In this document: positions 10,184-19,620 of the stretch, piece by piece
Layout of the letters: the number at the start of each line of letters is the position of its first letter
How positions within the stretch are numbered: the stretch's first letter is position 1
DNA from: Elysia marginata
Taxonomy: Eukaryota > Mollusca > Gastropoda > Plakobranchidae
DNA length: 20,431 nucleotides
NCBI GenBank assembly: GCA_019649035.1
Contig: BMAT01008864.1
Span: forward strand, 539,858 to 560,288
Reading direction: 5' to 3'
Notes under the pieces: generated by a model
Database searches by the model: none
Told to the model about the DNA's origin: nothing
Seen by the model: the letters and a program-made list of their open reading frames with translations, nothing else
Program-made: the position numbers and the translations under genes

Positions 10184-10262
10184 AGAAGAAGAAGAAGAAG
10201 AAGAAGAAGAAGAAGAAGAAGAAGAAGAAGAAGAAGAAGAAGAAGAAGAAGAAGAAAAAGAG
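10184..10262. repeat. (GAA)n microsatellite, right flank of the SINE
   Basis: About 25 GAA units from 10184, with one GAAAAAG variant near the end, passing into a GA-rich stretch. It abuts the tRNA-like head of the SINE. Confidence 0.95.
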
Positions 10263-10703
10263 AAATGATGAGAGAGAGAAACAATAAAAACCGTCACTTG
10301 AAATGTTTCAAAATTATGCTTTACTAAAAATAATGAAAATTCTGAAGCAGAATCTCCTGTACAAGATACCTTACTTGCGTTTAAATCATCATCTTTCAAA
10401 ATTTTTATCTTTTTTACAACAAAAATGTTTAGCTCATTTTTAAACATAAGGTAGAAGTAATGCTAAATGATGGTTTAAAAAATGCATGCTTAACAAGGTA
10501 ATCATTTTTTCCTTTTTTTTTATCTGAAGAGGCACTGGAAATGAAAAATAAGACGATCAAAGTTAAACAACTTACAATATCTACGGAGACAACAATTCTT
10601 TTTTTCTTTTTGGACAACAACACCATTAACTTAACATTTATCTCTAAAAACGATATAGTAAAGATTTTACTAATGGTGCTTGAAAAAATATTTTTTTTAT
10701 AAT
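10263..10703. other. Spacer between the GAA and AGT microsatellites
   Basis: AT-rich sequence of about 440 bases with no gene, RNA or repeat that I can support. Confidence 0.5.
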
Positions 10704-10977
<274 letters not shown>

Positions 10978-11009
10978 ATTTGAGTTGATTATGTCCTAAA
11001 AAAAGCCGG

Positions 11010-11262
11010 TTTTACATGTGAACGCACCATGTAATTGTAAAAACAAAACAAAAATCAATGATTTGGAATCGAATCTTCTGGATGTCATATATGAAAATGT
11101 TATAAGGCCTGATGTTTGCCTCAATGGAAGATTTTAAAGACTCAAGACAAGAGTAGCTAAAGCCCGTTTCACATCATCCATATCCCCTACAGAAAACCTC
11201 GGACCGTCAGCCCCTGACATATTATCCATTTTTGCTTTCACATGGTGCGCTGCCATGTAAAA
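11010..11262. repeat. Imperfect inverted repeat, possible small MITE
   Basis: The 25-base arm at 11010-11034 reads TTTTACATG...CGCACCATGT. The arm at 11237-11262, reverse-complemented, reads the same with about three or four differences. The roughly 200 bases between them have no coding frame. The arms could be the ends of a miniature transposon, but no clear target duplication is seen and no superfamily can be named. Confidence 0.45.
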
Positions 11263-11590
11263 AGGTGTCAGTGATCTTATATATAGAGACGGAATTCTTC
11301 CCAAAGTCTGCGGTCTAGACAGGGTATCTGAGTGTTCCGTAGGAAATACGAGTGATGCTAATTAGCTAAACGGGCTCAAGATAGTTATACGTTTAAAAAT
11401 GTGAAAAGACAGTAAACATCGACATTGTCTGACCTGACTTTAAATAAAGAGACTAACTTAAGACTGACTCGCTCCCTTCTATGTGAAATTGGCCTTTTTC
11501 TGGCGCATGTTTTCTAGAAGAAAAAAGTCAAGCCGATTAGCCTATTGCGCTTAAGAGCATAAAAAAGCTGCGAATAAAAAGGTTACGATT

Positions 11591-11800
11591 CTGACGGCTG
11601 TGATGGTGGACAAAGTGTTTCATGGCATAGCAAAGAAAACAAGACTGTAATAAAAAATTCTTAAACTACATCAATTACAAGTGTTGCAAATTTTGATCCA
11701 AATCAACAATGCGACTTAAAAGAAATAAAAAAAAAACATAATTGAAAACCTGTCGGTTGTGATGGTGGACGCTAGTTTTGTGCTGCATCACAACCGACAG
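11591..11800. mobile_element. Possible MITE with repeated terminal motif CTGWCGGYTGTGATG
   Basis: The motif occurs three times: 11591-11611 and 11750-11770 on the plus strand (19 of 21 bases the same) and inverted at 11800-11786. The last two form a perfect 15-bp stem around a 21-base loop. The outer pair would bound a 210-bp non-coding element, with ATT on both flanks as a possible 3-bp target duplication. The superfamily is not identified. Confidence 0.45.
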
Positions 11801-11949
11801 ATTTTGAGTGTCAGCGTTTCTATATTTCTTGCTTCGTTCATATGAAAAAACAATGACAAAGCATTATGATGCACTTTAAGTATATCATAACATGATACCA
11901 TTATGACAGTATTGTTACTTTCTATGTTATAAAAAGAGGCAATGGCGAA

Positions 11950-12026
11950 TACAGCGCAGTCCGCTTAAGTTAAAGGGATTGGGAACGACCAATTCATTTC
12001 GAAATATCAGAACTTCGAGTTAAGCA
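11950..12026 (+). other. Possible pogo/Tigger-like transposon end
   Basis: The stretch contains CAGTCCGCTTAAGTTAAAGG, a later ATTTCGAAATATC, and GAACTTCGAGTTAAGC. Strings of this kind, with repeated TTCGA and TTAAGC blocks, occur in the terminal repeats of pogo-group elements. No transposase is visible, and the only inverted partner seen is a short TTAAGCGGA match near 14750. Confidence 0.25.
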
Positions 12027-12079
12027 AAAAATACTAGTTGACCTCCTAAACAGATATGAGTTTATTTATATTTTCCATG

Positions 12080-13560
12080 TATTAGAGTCAGTGTGGGCTC
12101 AAATGAGCATAATTACTCAATACAAGAAAGAGCGTCGACCAGCCGATAGCGAAGACCCAAGCATCGCAGATAAGCTCAACGAGTTCTATGCGTGGTTCGA
12201 CAGAGAAAATACCTCCACCCCGGTCAAACACCCATGTGACTATTATGACCCCACCTTTTCTCGTCACAGAGCAGAAAACAAGGCGCTCTCTGACAAGGCT
12301 AGATATGAACAGGGCTGCAGGGCGTATAACATAAAACCCCATCTGCTGAAGACATGCAGCCTAGCAACCAGCTGGCATCAATCTTCACCTGTATTTTCAA
12401 TTGGTATCTCACTACATGAAGCATACCGTTGTGTTTCAAACCATCAACAATCGTACCAGTGCCGAAGAAATACTGAATGACTACAGACCTTTTGCTCTAA
12501 CATCAGTGATAATGAAATGCTTTCAGAAATTTGCTCTTTCTTACCTCAAAACCCTATTACTACAACACGTCAATGTTTTTCATTTTGCTCACAGGATAAA
12601 TAGGTCTATTGTTGATGCTATTGCTATTGACACTCGCGAAATACTGACCCACTTAGAGAAAAAAAATGTGCCAGGATTCTGTTTATCGATTATAGGTCGG
12701 TTTTTAACACTATCGTTCCTGGAATATTATATACTAAATTAGTCCAAGAATTACAATCCCCTATCGGTACATGTTACTGGGTACTGAACTTTTTACTTAA
12801 CCGCCCGCAAGTTTTCAAAATTGGCAATATTTGATCGTCTGTAATTGTTCTTAATACAGGCATACCTCAAGGAAGGTTGTCCCTTATCTCTCAAGCTATA
12901 CTCAATTTTTATTTATAACTGTAAAGCAGAATTCTCTGGGTGTCTTCTCATTAAATTTGCAGACGAGTTTAGCTGATAACATCAATGAAAATAATTTTTT
13001 CAGACAGATCGAATCAACCGTTCCATGGTATAGAGAAAATACTTTAAAACTAAACGTGTCAAAAACTAAAGAAATGGTAATTGACTTTCGAAGGGGCGAG
13101 GTCCCACAGCCCCCATCGGTTAGAGATACAGTAGAACCAGTTGATCCATTTTAATTTCTGGGCACCATTCTGTCTAGCACATTAAGCTGGGAATGAAAAC
13201 AGCAACAATATATACAATAAAGGCCAGGCAGTTTATGTACTTTTAAAGAAAACTTAGATCTTTTAAGGTCAACAGCAAAAAAGGACATTAAAAGACTGAA
13301 CTTAATTGTTATAAACGCACAAAAGTTAATTGGTGTCAATCTGTCATCTTTTGAAAGTTTATATGAAGAAAGACTGTCAGCCAGAACAGAAAAGATCTTG
13401 AATGATGACACCCACCCAGCAAGGGATTATTTCATTTTTTACCCCACGGGCGAAGACTAAGGGCGTTCATAGGAAATAAACGATTAGTAAATTACTTCTT
13501 TCCCCAAACCGTAAAACATTTCAAAGGAACTAGAATTAGGAGATTGTTCTAATTGAACTC
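12080..13560 (+). mobile_element. Broken non-LTR retrotransposon (LINE), reverse transcriptase part, CR1 group (Rex1/Babar-like)
   Basis: Successive short frames keep LINE reverse-transcriptase features in the right order. At 12091-12240 is the stretch before the polymerase (ITQYKKERRP, then FYAWFDRENT). LNDYRPFALTSVIMKCF follows at about 12470-12525. Block A is FIDYRSVFNTIVPG (12682-12727), with its catalytic Asp in place. A TGIPQG block lies near 12860. The FADD box at 12956-12967 reads FADE, so its second Asp is lost. Then come NTLKLNVSKTKEMVIDFRRG (13036-13095), an FLGT piece, and C-terminal motifs near 13320-13440 (HPARDYF). The frame changes several times, there are stops, and segments are missing around 12300-12440 and 13190-13250. 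No endonuclease domain is present, so it is 5'-truncated. It cannot be active. The clade call comes from remembered motif similarity. Confidence 0.85.
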
Positions 13561-13839
13561 TTTTATTATATGTAGGACACATTAGGATAAGGTGTTTTGT
13601 TGAGCGGGGTGTGTTAAGAGGAGTGCATGCATTTCTTGCTCTGCGACAAAAGAGAGAAAATGCTACACAGATAGAGACAGGAAGAGAGAGATAAAGAGAG
13701 AGAGATAACATTTCATTTCTTTATTACATGTATTGGTAACCTATAATAGTATGCTTTACTATAATATTTATGTTTGAATCTCTCAGCCTGACTGAGCATT
13801 GCTTTTTTTCAATACATGTACAAATGTAACTCTGCAATG

Positions 13840-14302
13840 ACTGAGATTTACACCAGCAATGTCAATGGCTTTGTGGGCTTCAGTTGGGATGCTCTCTGGG
13901 TTTGCTGGCTCGAGGTTGAAGTCTTCGTGGATAGCTGCATTTTTAGATAAGAAAGTCAATCCGATCGGCAATGACGGTGGCATTCAGGCAAAAATCCACC
14001 AAAATGCGCTTTGATTGCCCGAAATATTGCTTTTCCCTGCATCATGTAGACCCGAGCATTCCGAGCATAAACAAGACCCAGAACTGTTTGTAAACCATCA
14101 GGCGTATGATGCACACTGCACCATTTATCTTATGAGTGTAATATTGTAAAGGTATGAAATTAACAGTGGAGAGAAGTAGGCTTTTTAGTGGAATCATCCG
14201 ATTAACCTCAACTTGCTTTGTTGTTGCAATCATCTTTGCCTTCCACCAAAGTAGTTGGTAAAAAATGAGGGCTGGTTTCAAGTCGTGTCAAAATGCCTTT
14301 CA
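13840..14302 (-). mobile_element. Copy A: fragment of an uncharacterised transposon family (probable Academ-X type)
   Basis: Read on the minus strand, this piece matches the start of copy B at 16625, at about 90% by eye, over some 390 aligned bases. It carries an additional stretch of about 60 bases that B lacks. Similarity ends abruptly in both copies at CTCAGT (13840 here, 17017 in B). Recognisable family strings include YARNARVYMMQGKA and, nearer its 3' end, EAHKAIDI. The coding content is broken, and only a small part of the family's protein is represented. Confidence 0.65.
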
Positions 14303-15539
14303 TTTTCAACTGGATCGAATTGAATTGAATTGAACTGGACTCCACTGTATAGACACTGCGTTATGACAACTCAAAAAAGAAACTCGATTGCGATAGTTAT
14401 CAATATCGATTTCGAAGGTTGAGACGATCAGAGTAAATCAGACACAAGTCGGAATTTTGACATTATTATTCATTTATTACTCTTCTCTAAGACTGCTTTA
14501 TATCCCCTTGAAGCGGTTTAAAATGTAGGCCTATGTCTAGCTGATTTACAGCTTGAGTTGTTTCATTTTGAAGACAATGAAATGGATTTATATAATAAAA
14601 AATTATTCTATTTCAAGGTCTCCAACTCAAAACTAGTCTGGGCGATTTGCGCCTGATTTACCAGTTTTCATTACATCAGGAAGTTTAAGACAAGGCTATT
14701 TCACTTGTCCGTGTGATGCAGCTTCGAAAGAAAATAATAGACCTTGTTTAAAGTTAAGCGGATTCCATTTCCAAACGTCAGGAACAGAGCGTTTCTTCAA
14801 CACGTAGTCCGGCACTGTATAAAATGTAAAGACAGAACAAGATATTATATTAAATGTGAGGTAGTCTGGCAATATCAGACTAGTTTTTTTTAAATTAGAG
14901 CCGTTTCGATAAAAACAATTGAAACCAAATATCTCAGGTTAGTTAAAAGCTGAAGCTGCAAATGCTTCGACCTCCTGAGGGACATGACACACACTTTATG
15001 AACACGTTAGTAACTCAATTATAAAAATTCCAGGATGCAAATGAATTTGCCCGACCACATGGAACAAATACCCATAAAAAGAAACCACGCACATCTTTAA
15101 AGCAGAAAAAAAGATAAACACGTACATTTGGTTTGCATGATAATACACATATAGGGAAGGCTATAATTTTAACAATACCAAACTGCTCTAGCATTTAATA
15201 CTTAACGAAAGTCACAGAGCCTGCTGGGTCTTAACTATCAAGATATTTTTTATATTACACATACATGCTATATTTATTTTAATTACGTAACTAGACACTA
15301 TAGTTCTGTCATAATAAGAAAAAACCTCAAAAAATTGCAAGAGAGTTGTTTTCGTTCCATCGTGTTCGGACATGTATGCAGATTGTAGCTTACTCGGACT
15401 CTAAAAAATCTAAACAAAGATGGCAGAGAAAAAGGTCATTCAGAGGTCAACAAAGGTCAAATTGGGGATAACCATATTTAACTTTTCTTTGCTTGCAATA
15501 TACTAACATTTCAAAATATTGCAAAGAAGCAAAAAACTT
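14303..15539. other. Non-coding stretch left of the diverged direct repeats
   Basis: AT-rich sequence without a supported coding region. A short GAATT run lies at 14316-14335. At 15433-15459 three AGGTCA half-sites occur in the same direction with gaps of 5 and 4 bases. Nothing else is recognised. Confidence 0.5.
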
Positions 15540-16530
15540 GAAATGATGTATATGAACTCACATGCACAATTCTGTGAAAATACTTTCAAATTTGTACGAG
15601 TATGGCCCTTGGTTTATATTTGAGATGCAAAAAAATTATACTTTTTCCTTATATACCTTGCAAGTAAAGATGTATTTGGCAGTATAAAAATAATACAGTA
15701 TCCTTATATAAATGTTAGATTCTGGGTCGTAAAGTTATAGAAAAAAACCAACATTTTTTTCAGTTTAAGAAATTATTTTTTCTTAAACCGTATCGATCAA
15801 CCGGCAAAACTGCAGTCTCTTTAATTAACTATAGTATTTGACTACCAAATTAAAAGGTAAACAATATAGTAATAGTTTTTGAAAGGTTATATTTATTCTC
15901 AAATCCAATATATCGCTATGCAAACAATGCAGTCTCCCTCTCTAATTATATCACTATGGCTTTCAAATCAAAGTTTAGACAAAACTCATTTGATTGCGTT
16001 GAAACGTTGATAGTTCGCCATGTGGGGAGTCAAAAGTTTATTAACTCCATTAAGTATTTGATTATTTTGAATTCTGTTTCAGTCACCTGAAGGTCAAATA
16101 AAGGAAACATTTGCAGATAACTGTATTTATCATTTATTTAATAGTAATATATATAGATATTTTGACTCACCACAAAAAAGAAGGAAAAAACAGCTACAAA
16201 ATATGAACTAGTTTGCATCAACTCTTATCCGAAATTATGGGTAAATACGTTGAAATTCGTACGAGTTATTGTGCTTGCTTTGAACAGATAAAAATTGTTA
16301 GCCTATTTTTGTTCTTGTATGTCTTATAAATGATGCATTATTGAACAGTATAAGAAAAATACAGTGTCATTGTATAAATGTCAATATTCTGGTTGTTAAG
16401 ACTCAAGCAAATTCAAAAAGATTTTATTGCGTTTCAAACGTCGGATATCTTCTTAAATCAGATACAAAGTCCATGAAAAACATGCAGTCTTATTCCTTAT
16501 TTCTAATATAGTTGTTATCAAGTTAACAGC
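15540..16530. repeat. Diverged direct repeats, period about 650-665 bp
   Basis: A segment beginning TATGAACT at 15550 recurs at 16203. The order of matching blocks is kept: TACGAG (15595 and 16260), CAGTATAA followed by ATACAGT, TATAAATGT..ATTCTGG, and finally TGCAGTCT (15811 and 16483). An additional TGCAGTCT block followed by TAATTATA lies at 15928. The copies are well diverged, and no coding frame runs through them. The family is unknown. Confidence 0.6.
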
Positions 16531-16624
16531 TAACCAGTGATGTTTCGAGTTTTTTCTTTCTAAATATAGTGGACATTAATCCAACTGATACACAAGCCTA
16601 ATTTTTAAATTGTGTTTTGTCACC

Positions 16625-18790
16625 AAAGAGGCAATTTGACACGACTTGAAACCAACCCTCACTTTTGACCAATTACTTTGGTGGAAGGCAAAGATGCCTG
16701 TGAACAGCGAAGCTGAGGTTAGTCGGATAAGATAGATAGTGCAGTGTGCGTCAGGCGCCTCATGGTTTACAAACAGTTCTGGGTCTTGCTTATGCTCGGA
16801 ATGCTCGGGTCTATATGATGCAGGGAAAGGCAGTGTCTCGGGCAATCAGAGCGCATTTTGGTGGATTCTTGTCTGAATGTCATCGTCATTGCCGATCGGA
16901 TCGACTCTGTTTAGTACAAATGCAGCTGTCCACGAAGACTACAACCTCGAGCCAAATCCAGAGAGTGTACCAACTGAAGCCCACAAAGCCATTGACATTG
17001 CTGGTGTAAATCTCAGTAAATAGTTGGGTGAAGATCTTGCTGGAGGTCTGTCTTTGTTTGACAAGTTAATGAACAACCTGTCAATGAACTGCGTGTTAGT
17101 AGCCAACTAAGCTACAGAAAATGAATGTGGAACTGATGAATTACCCTACGGCTGTCCTGTGGCTGCAATACTGGGACATGATGGACCTTTTACGGTGCTT
17201 CCCGCAAAGCAGAAAGGACTGGAACGAGGAATCTGCATCTTGTTACTCCGCATGAAATGCTTCCATTCTTGGTTGCCAGTGGTCATTTCATGTACACCAA
17301 GTCTGATAACCACTTCTTCAAAGACAAGCTTCAGCTTCAAACAACCAGCCGAGATGAGTTTGTCAGCTTTCTAGCTAGTCATCATGTCCTTTGAAGGACC
17401 AATCGCTTTTAGGCTGGTCTCTCTTTTGACCTTATAATTGAGCAGGTTCTAATAAGGAGTGTCAAAGCAACAGAAGAGCTCAGACAAAACTAAAGAGTTT
17501 TTTAATTCCAGCGTTTGACATGGTTTCATTCATGATAGCATCTTTGTTATATAGACAAAGCAACGCAATCCTTCACAGGTTTTTGATTTACAACTAATGA
17601 ACAACACAAATACATAGCTGCCAGTAGTCAGAAGAAGGAGAAACAAGACATGACGACTAAGCTTCATAGAAAGAGACTTATTTTCGAACAGATCTGATTT
17701 AAAACATGACCACTGGCATTGTAGGTGATTCTATTATAAATTCACATACAGCATAAGAGACTGGAGATGTTGTATGGGGAAAAAACGACAGAATATAAAG
17801 GAGAAGACTACAGCTTCAACAGAACAAACCAAGTCATCCCAACGGCTTCCAAAGAACACAGCCGAGCTTGATGGCGACACGGTGAATGTGTGTACTCAGT
17901 GAATGTTTCAGTAACTTATGTCTGCTGCAGGGGAAATAATGGTTTTATGACAAAAGTGATGTTTACAAATACTAATTACTACTTGTCAAGCAACTGTTTT
18001 TTATTCTTCTATCTTTCTCCTACAAGGAAACGGAGAAGTTCTTGCAGACAAGTATGGACAATTATTTCCAAAGATATGCCAAAACTCTTATCCACTGGTG
18101 AGGTGCAGTTTGTCCTGAAGGGTGGAGAACTTCTTCAAAGATTCCGTGACACATGTATTCACGTATGTTTCCGTCATTAAAACATATATGGGCTATGTGC
18201 GACAGCGATTCAGAAGCCCGATTGTCGTCTTTGTTGGCTACGGATCAGATCCATAAGATATAATTCATCTGCCTAAAACAAAAGGGAAGTTGACCACGTC
18301 ACTGATATTCACTCCATATCACATCAGATGGCTTTGCACAAGGAAGGGCTTGTTTTTTTCGAACCCTAACAACAAACTGCACTTTATTTAACTACTCAGC
18401 AGTGAGCTCCGAAATAACATTCATATGGCTGTATGCAGTGACGATGACTCTTGTTGCATGATTGATAGTAACATTTGTAGGGCTGAATGCAGTGAAATGA
18501 CTTTTATTGCATGATAATTTCTGAAGCCCTGGAAAGTGAAAAAAAACAGCAACAAAACAAAGTGGTTATTGTTAATATGTGGTTGCTGTTAAAGATGACA
18601 CTGATCTCTTGATTCTTCTAATCCACCACGCTAGCAGAGGAGACAGAACATATTCCTGCAGCAGAGTAGAGATGTACCGGTAATTACCTTGTACAGCGCT
18701 CACCAAATGCTGGAACACAAAGGACGTGCAGCTGTTTCTCAGCAGGTTGTTAAGTTTGCCAGTTATCCATGCAGTTTCTGGGTGTAAAGT
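16625..18790 (+). mobile_element. Copy B: degenerate transposon with XPG/FEN1-like nuclease remnant (probable Academ-X type)
   Basis: Scattered protein-like strings appear in an order I recall from a protein family repeated in mollusc and cnidarian genomes. They are YARNARVYMMQGKAVSRAIR (from about 16797), HEMLPFLVASGHFMYTKSD (about 17251-17307), TTNEQHK (17590-17610), an IVVFVGYGSDP segment near 18220, and DDTDLLILLIHHASRGD (about 18594-18644). The last two correspond to XPG/FEN1-type nuclease motifs (FDG and the late Asp pair). Academ-X transposons are known to encode an XPG-type nuclease, which is the basis for the class named. The copy is a fossil, broken many times (of the order of ten or more). 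Neither terminal repeats nor a target duplication could be placed, and the right limit is set where the next repeat starts. Confidence 0.6.
18427..18523. repeat. Imperfect 54-bp tandem duplication inside copy B
   Basis: GGCTGTATGCAGTG at 18427 recurs as GGCTGAATGCAGTG at 18481. The following bases (GATGACTCTTGTTGCATGAT against AATGACTTTTATTGCATGAT) match at most positions. The period is 54 bases. Confidence 0.7.
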
Positions 18791-18792
18791 CT

Positions 18793-19155
18793 GGTCCAAT
18801 TCATCTCAATTACAATTGCAAAGACAAAATTGAAAAGAAGAAAGCAGAAAGCCAGAAACGGCACAATGATACAAACATTTGTGAACAAATTTTGGCCTTT
18901 TGTCCGTTTTTTCCACCGTGGTTGAACTTTTCACCTTGACCCACATTGAACAGCGTTTTTAGTGTTGTCTGTTAATAAAATTTCGTGAAGATTTCATGTT
19001 TCTATTCCTGATAGTGTTGTACATATTGACGAATATTCCAATTTTCAAGATTTTTATTAATGCTGTGAGGTTAATTCTTCTCAGATATACTTAAAGTGCA
19101 CTGACACTGTATTTCTAACATACCTCTACCGAAATCGCACCAACTCTTGCAACTA
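18793..19155. repeat. Repeat R1, first unit of a two-copy direct repeat
   Basis: It begins TCCAATTCATCTCAATTACA and shares an ordered set of blocks with 19246-19620: ATTACAATTGCAAA, ACATTTGTG, TGTTTCTATTCC followed by TATAGTGTTGTA or its variant, CTGACA, and CTAACATACCT. It starts just after the last part of copy B. No coding frame is seen. Confidence 0.75.
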
Positions 19156-19245
19156 GACAAATTGTTGTGATACACAGTGATGCATCTTAAGAAACAAAGC
19201 CTTGACTGCTCTTATCCATGTAGGAAATGTAGGCCTAATGATATT

Positions 19246-19620
19246 GTTCCAATTCAACATAATTACAATTGCAAAAACAAGATTGAAAAGACGTACGTGT
19301 ATAAAACGGGTTTATGATAAAACATTTGTGACAAATTTTGTATTTTTGTCTGCTTTTTCAGTTCTTGGTTGACCTTTTGGCTTGACCACATGGAGCTGCA
19401 TTTTTTAGAAGTTTTGTCTCATACGAAAATTTTATGAAAATTCTATGTTTCTATTCCTTATAGTGTTGTAGATATTGCAATTTTTAAGAATTTGATTTAG
19501 TTATGTTACCTTGACCTCCGTATTGAAGTCAATTCATCTCAGATACAATTAGATTCCACTGACATTGTTTGTCTAACATACCTTGTCCGAAATATCATGT
19601 AAAATATTCTCTTGCAATTT
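19246..19620. repeat. Repeat R2, second unit of the two-copy direct repeat (period about 453 bp)
   Basis: It matches R1 block by block with moderate divergence and small length differences. Near 19529 a shorter TCAATTCATCTCAGATACAA string resembles the start of R1, suggesting a smaller sub-repeat within the unit. The family is unknown. Confidence 0.75.

Noticed and set aside
10160-10447. 95-residue minus-strand frame with a poly-Ser segment
   Set aside because: The serine run is the GAA tract read backwards, and the rest has no domain or splice support.
11162-11376. hAT-like MITE bounded by GCCCGTTT / AAACGGGC
   Set aside because: Only 8 bases match, no 8-bp target duplication is present, and it overlaps a better inverted repeat.
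13640-13710. GA-rich stretch as a LINE 3' tail
   Set aside because: AGAGAG-rich sequence follows the LINE remnant, but it is too short and irregular to call as the element's tail.
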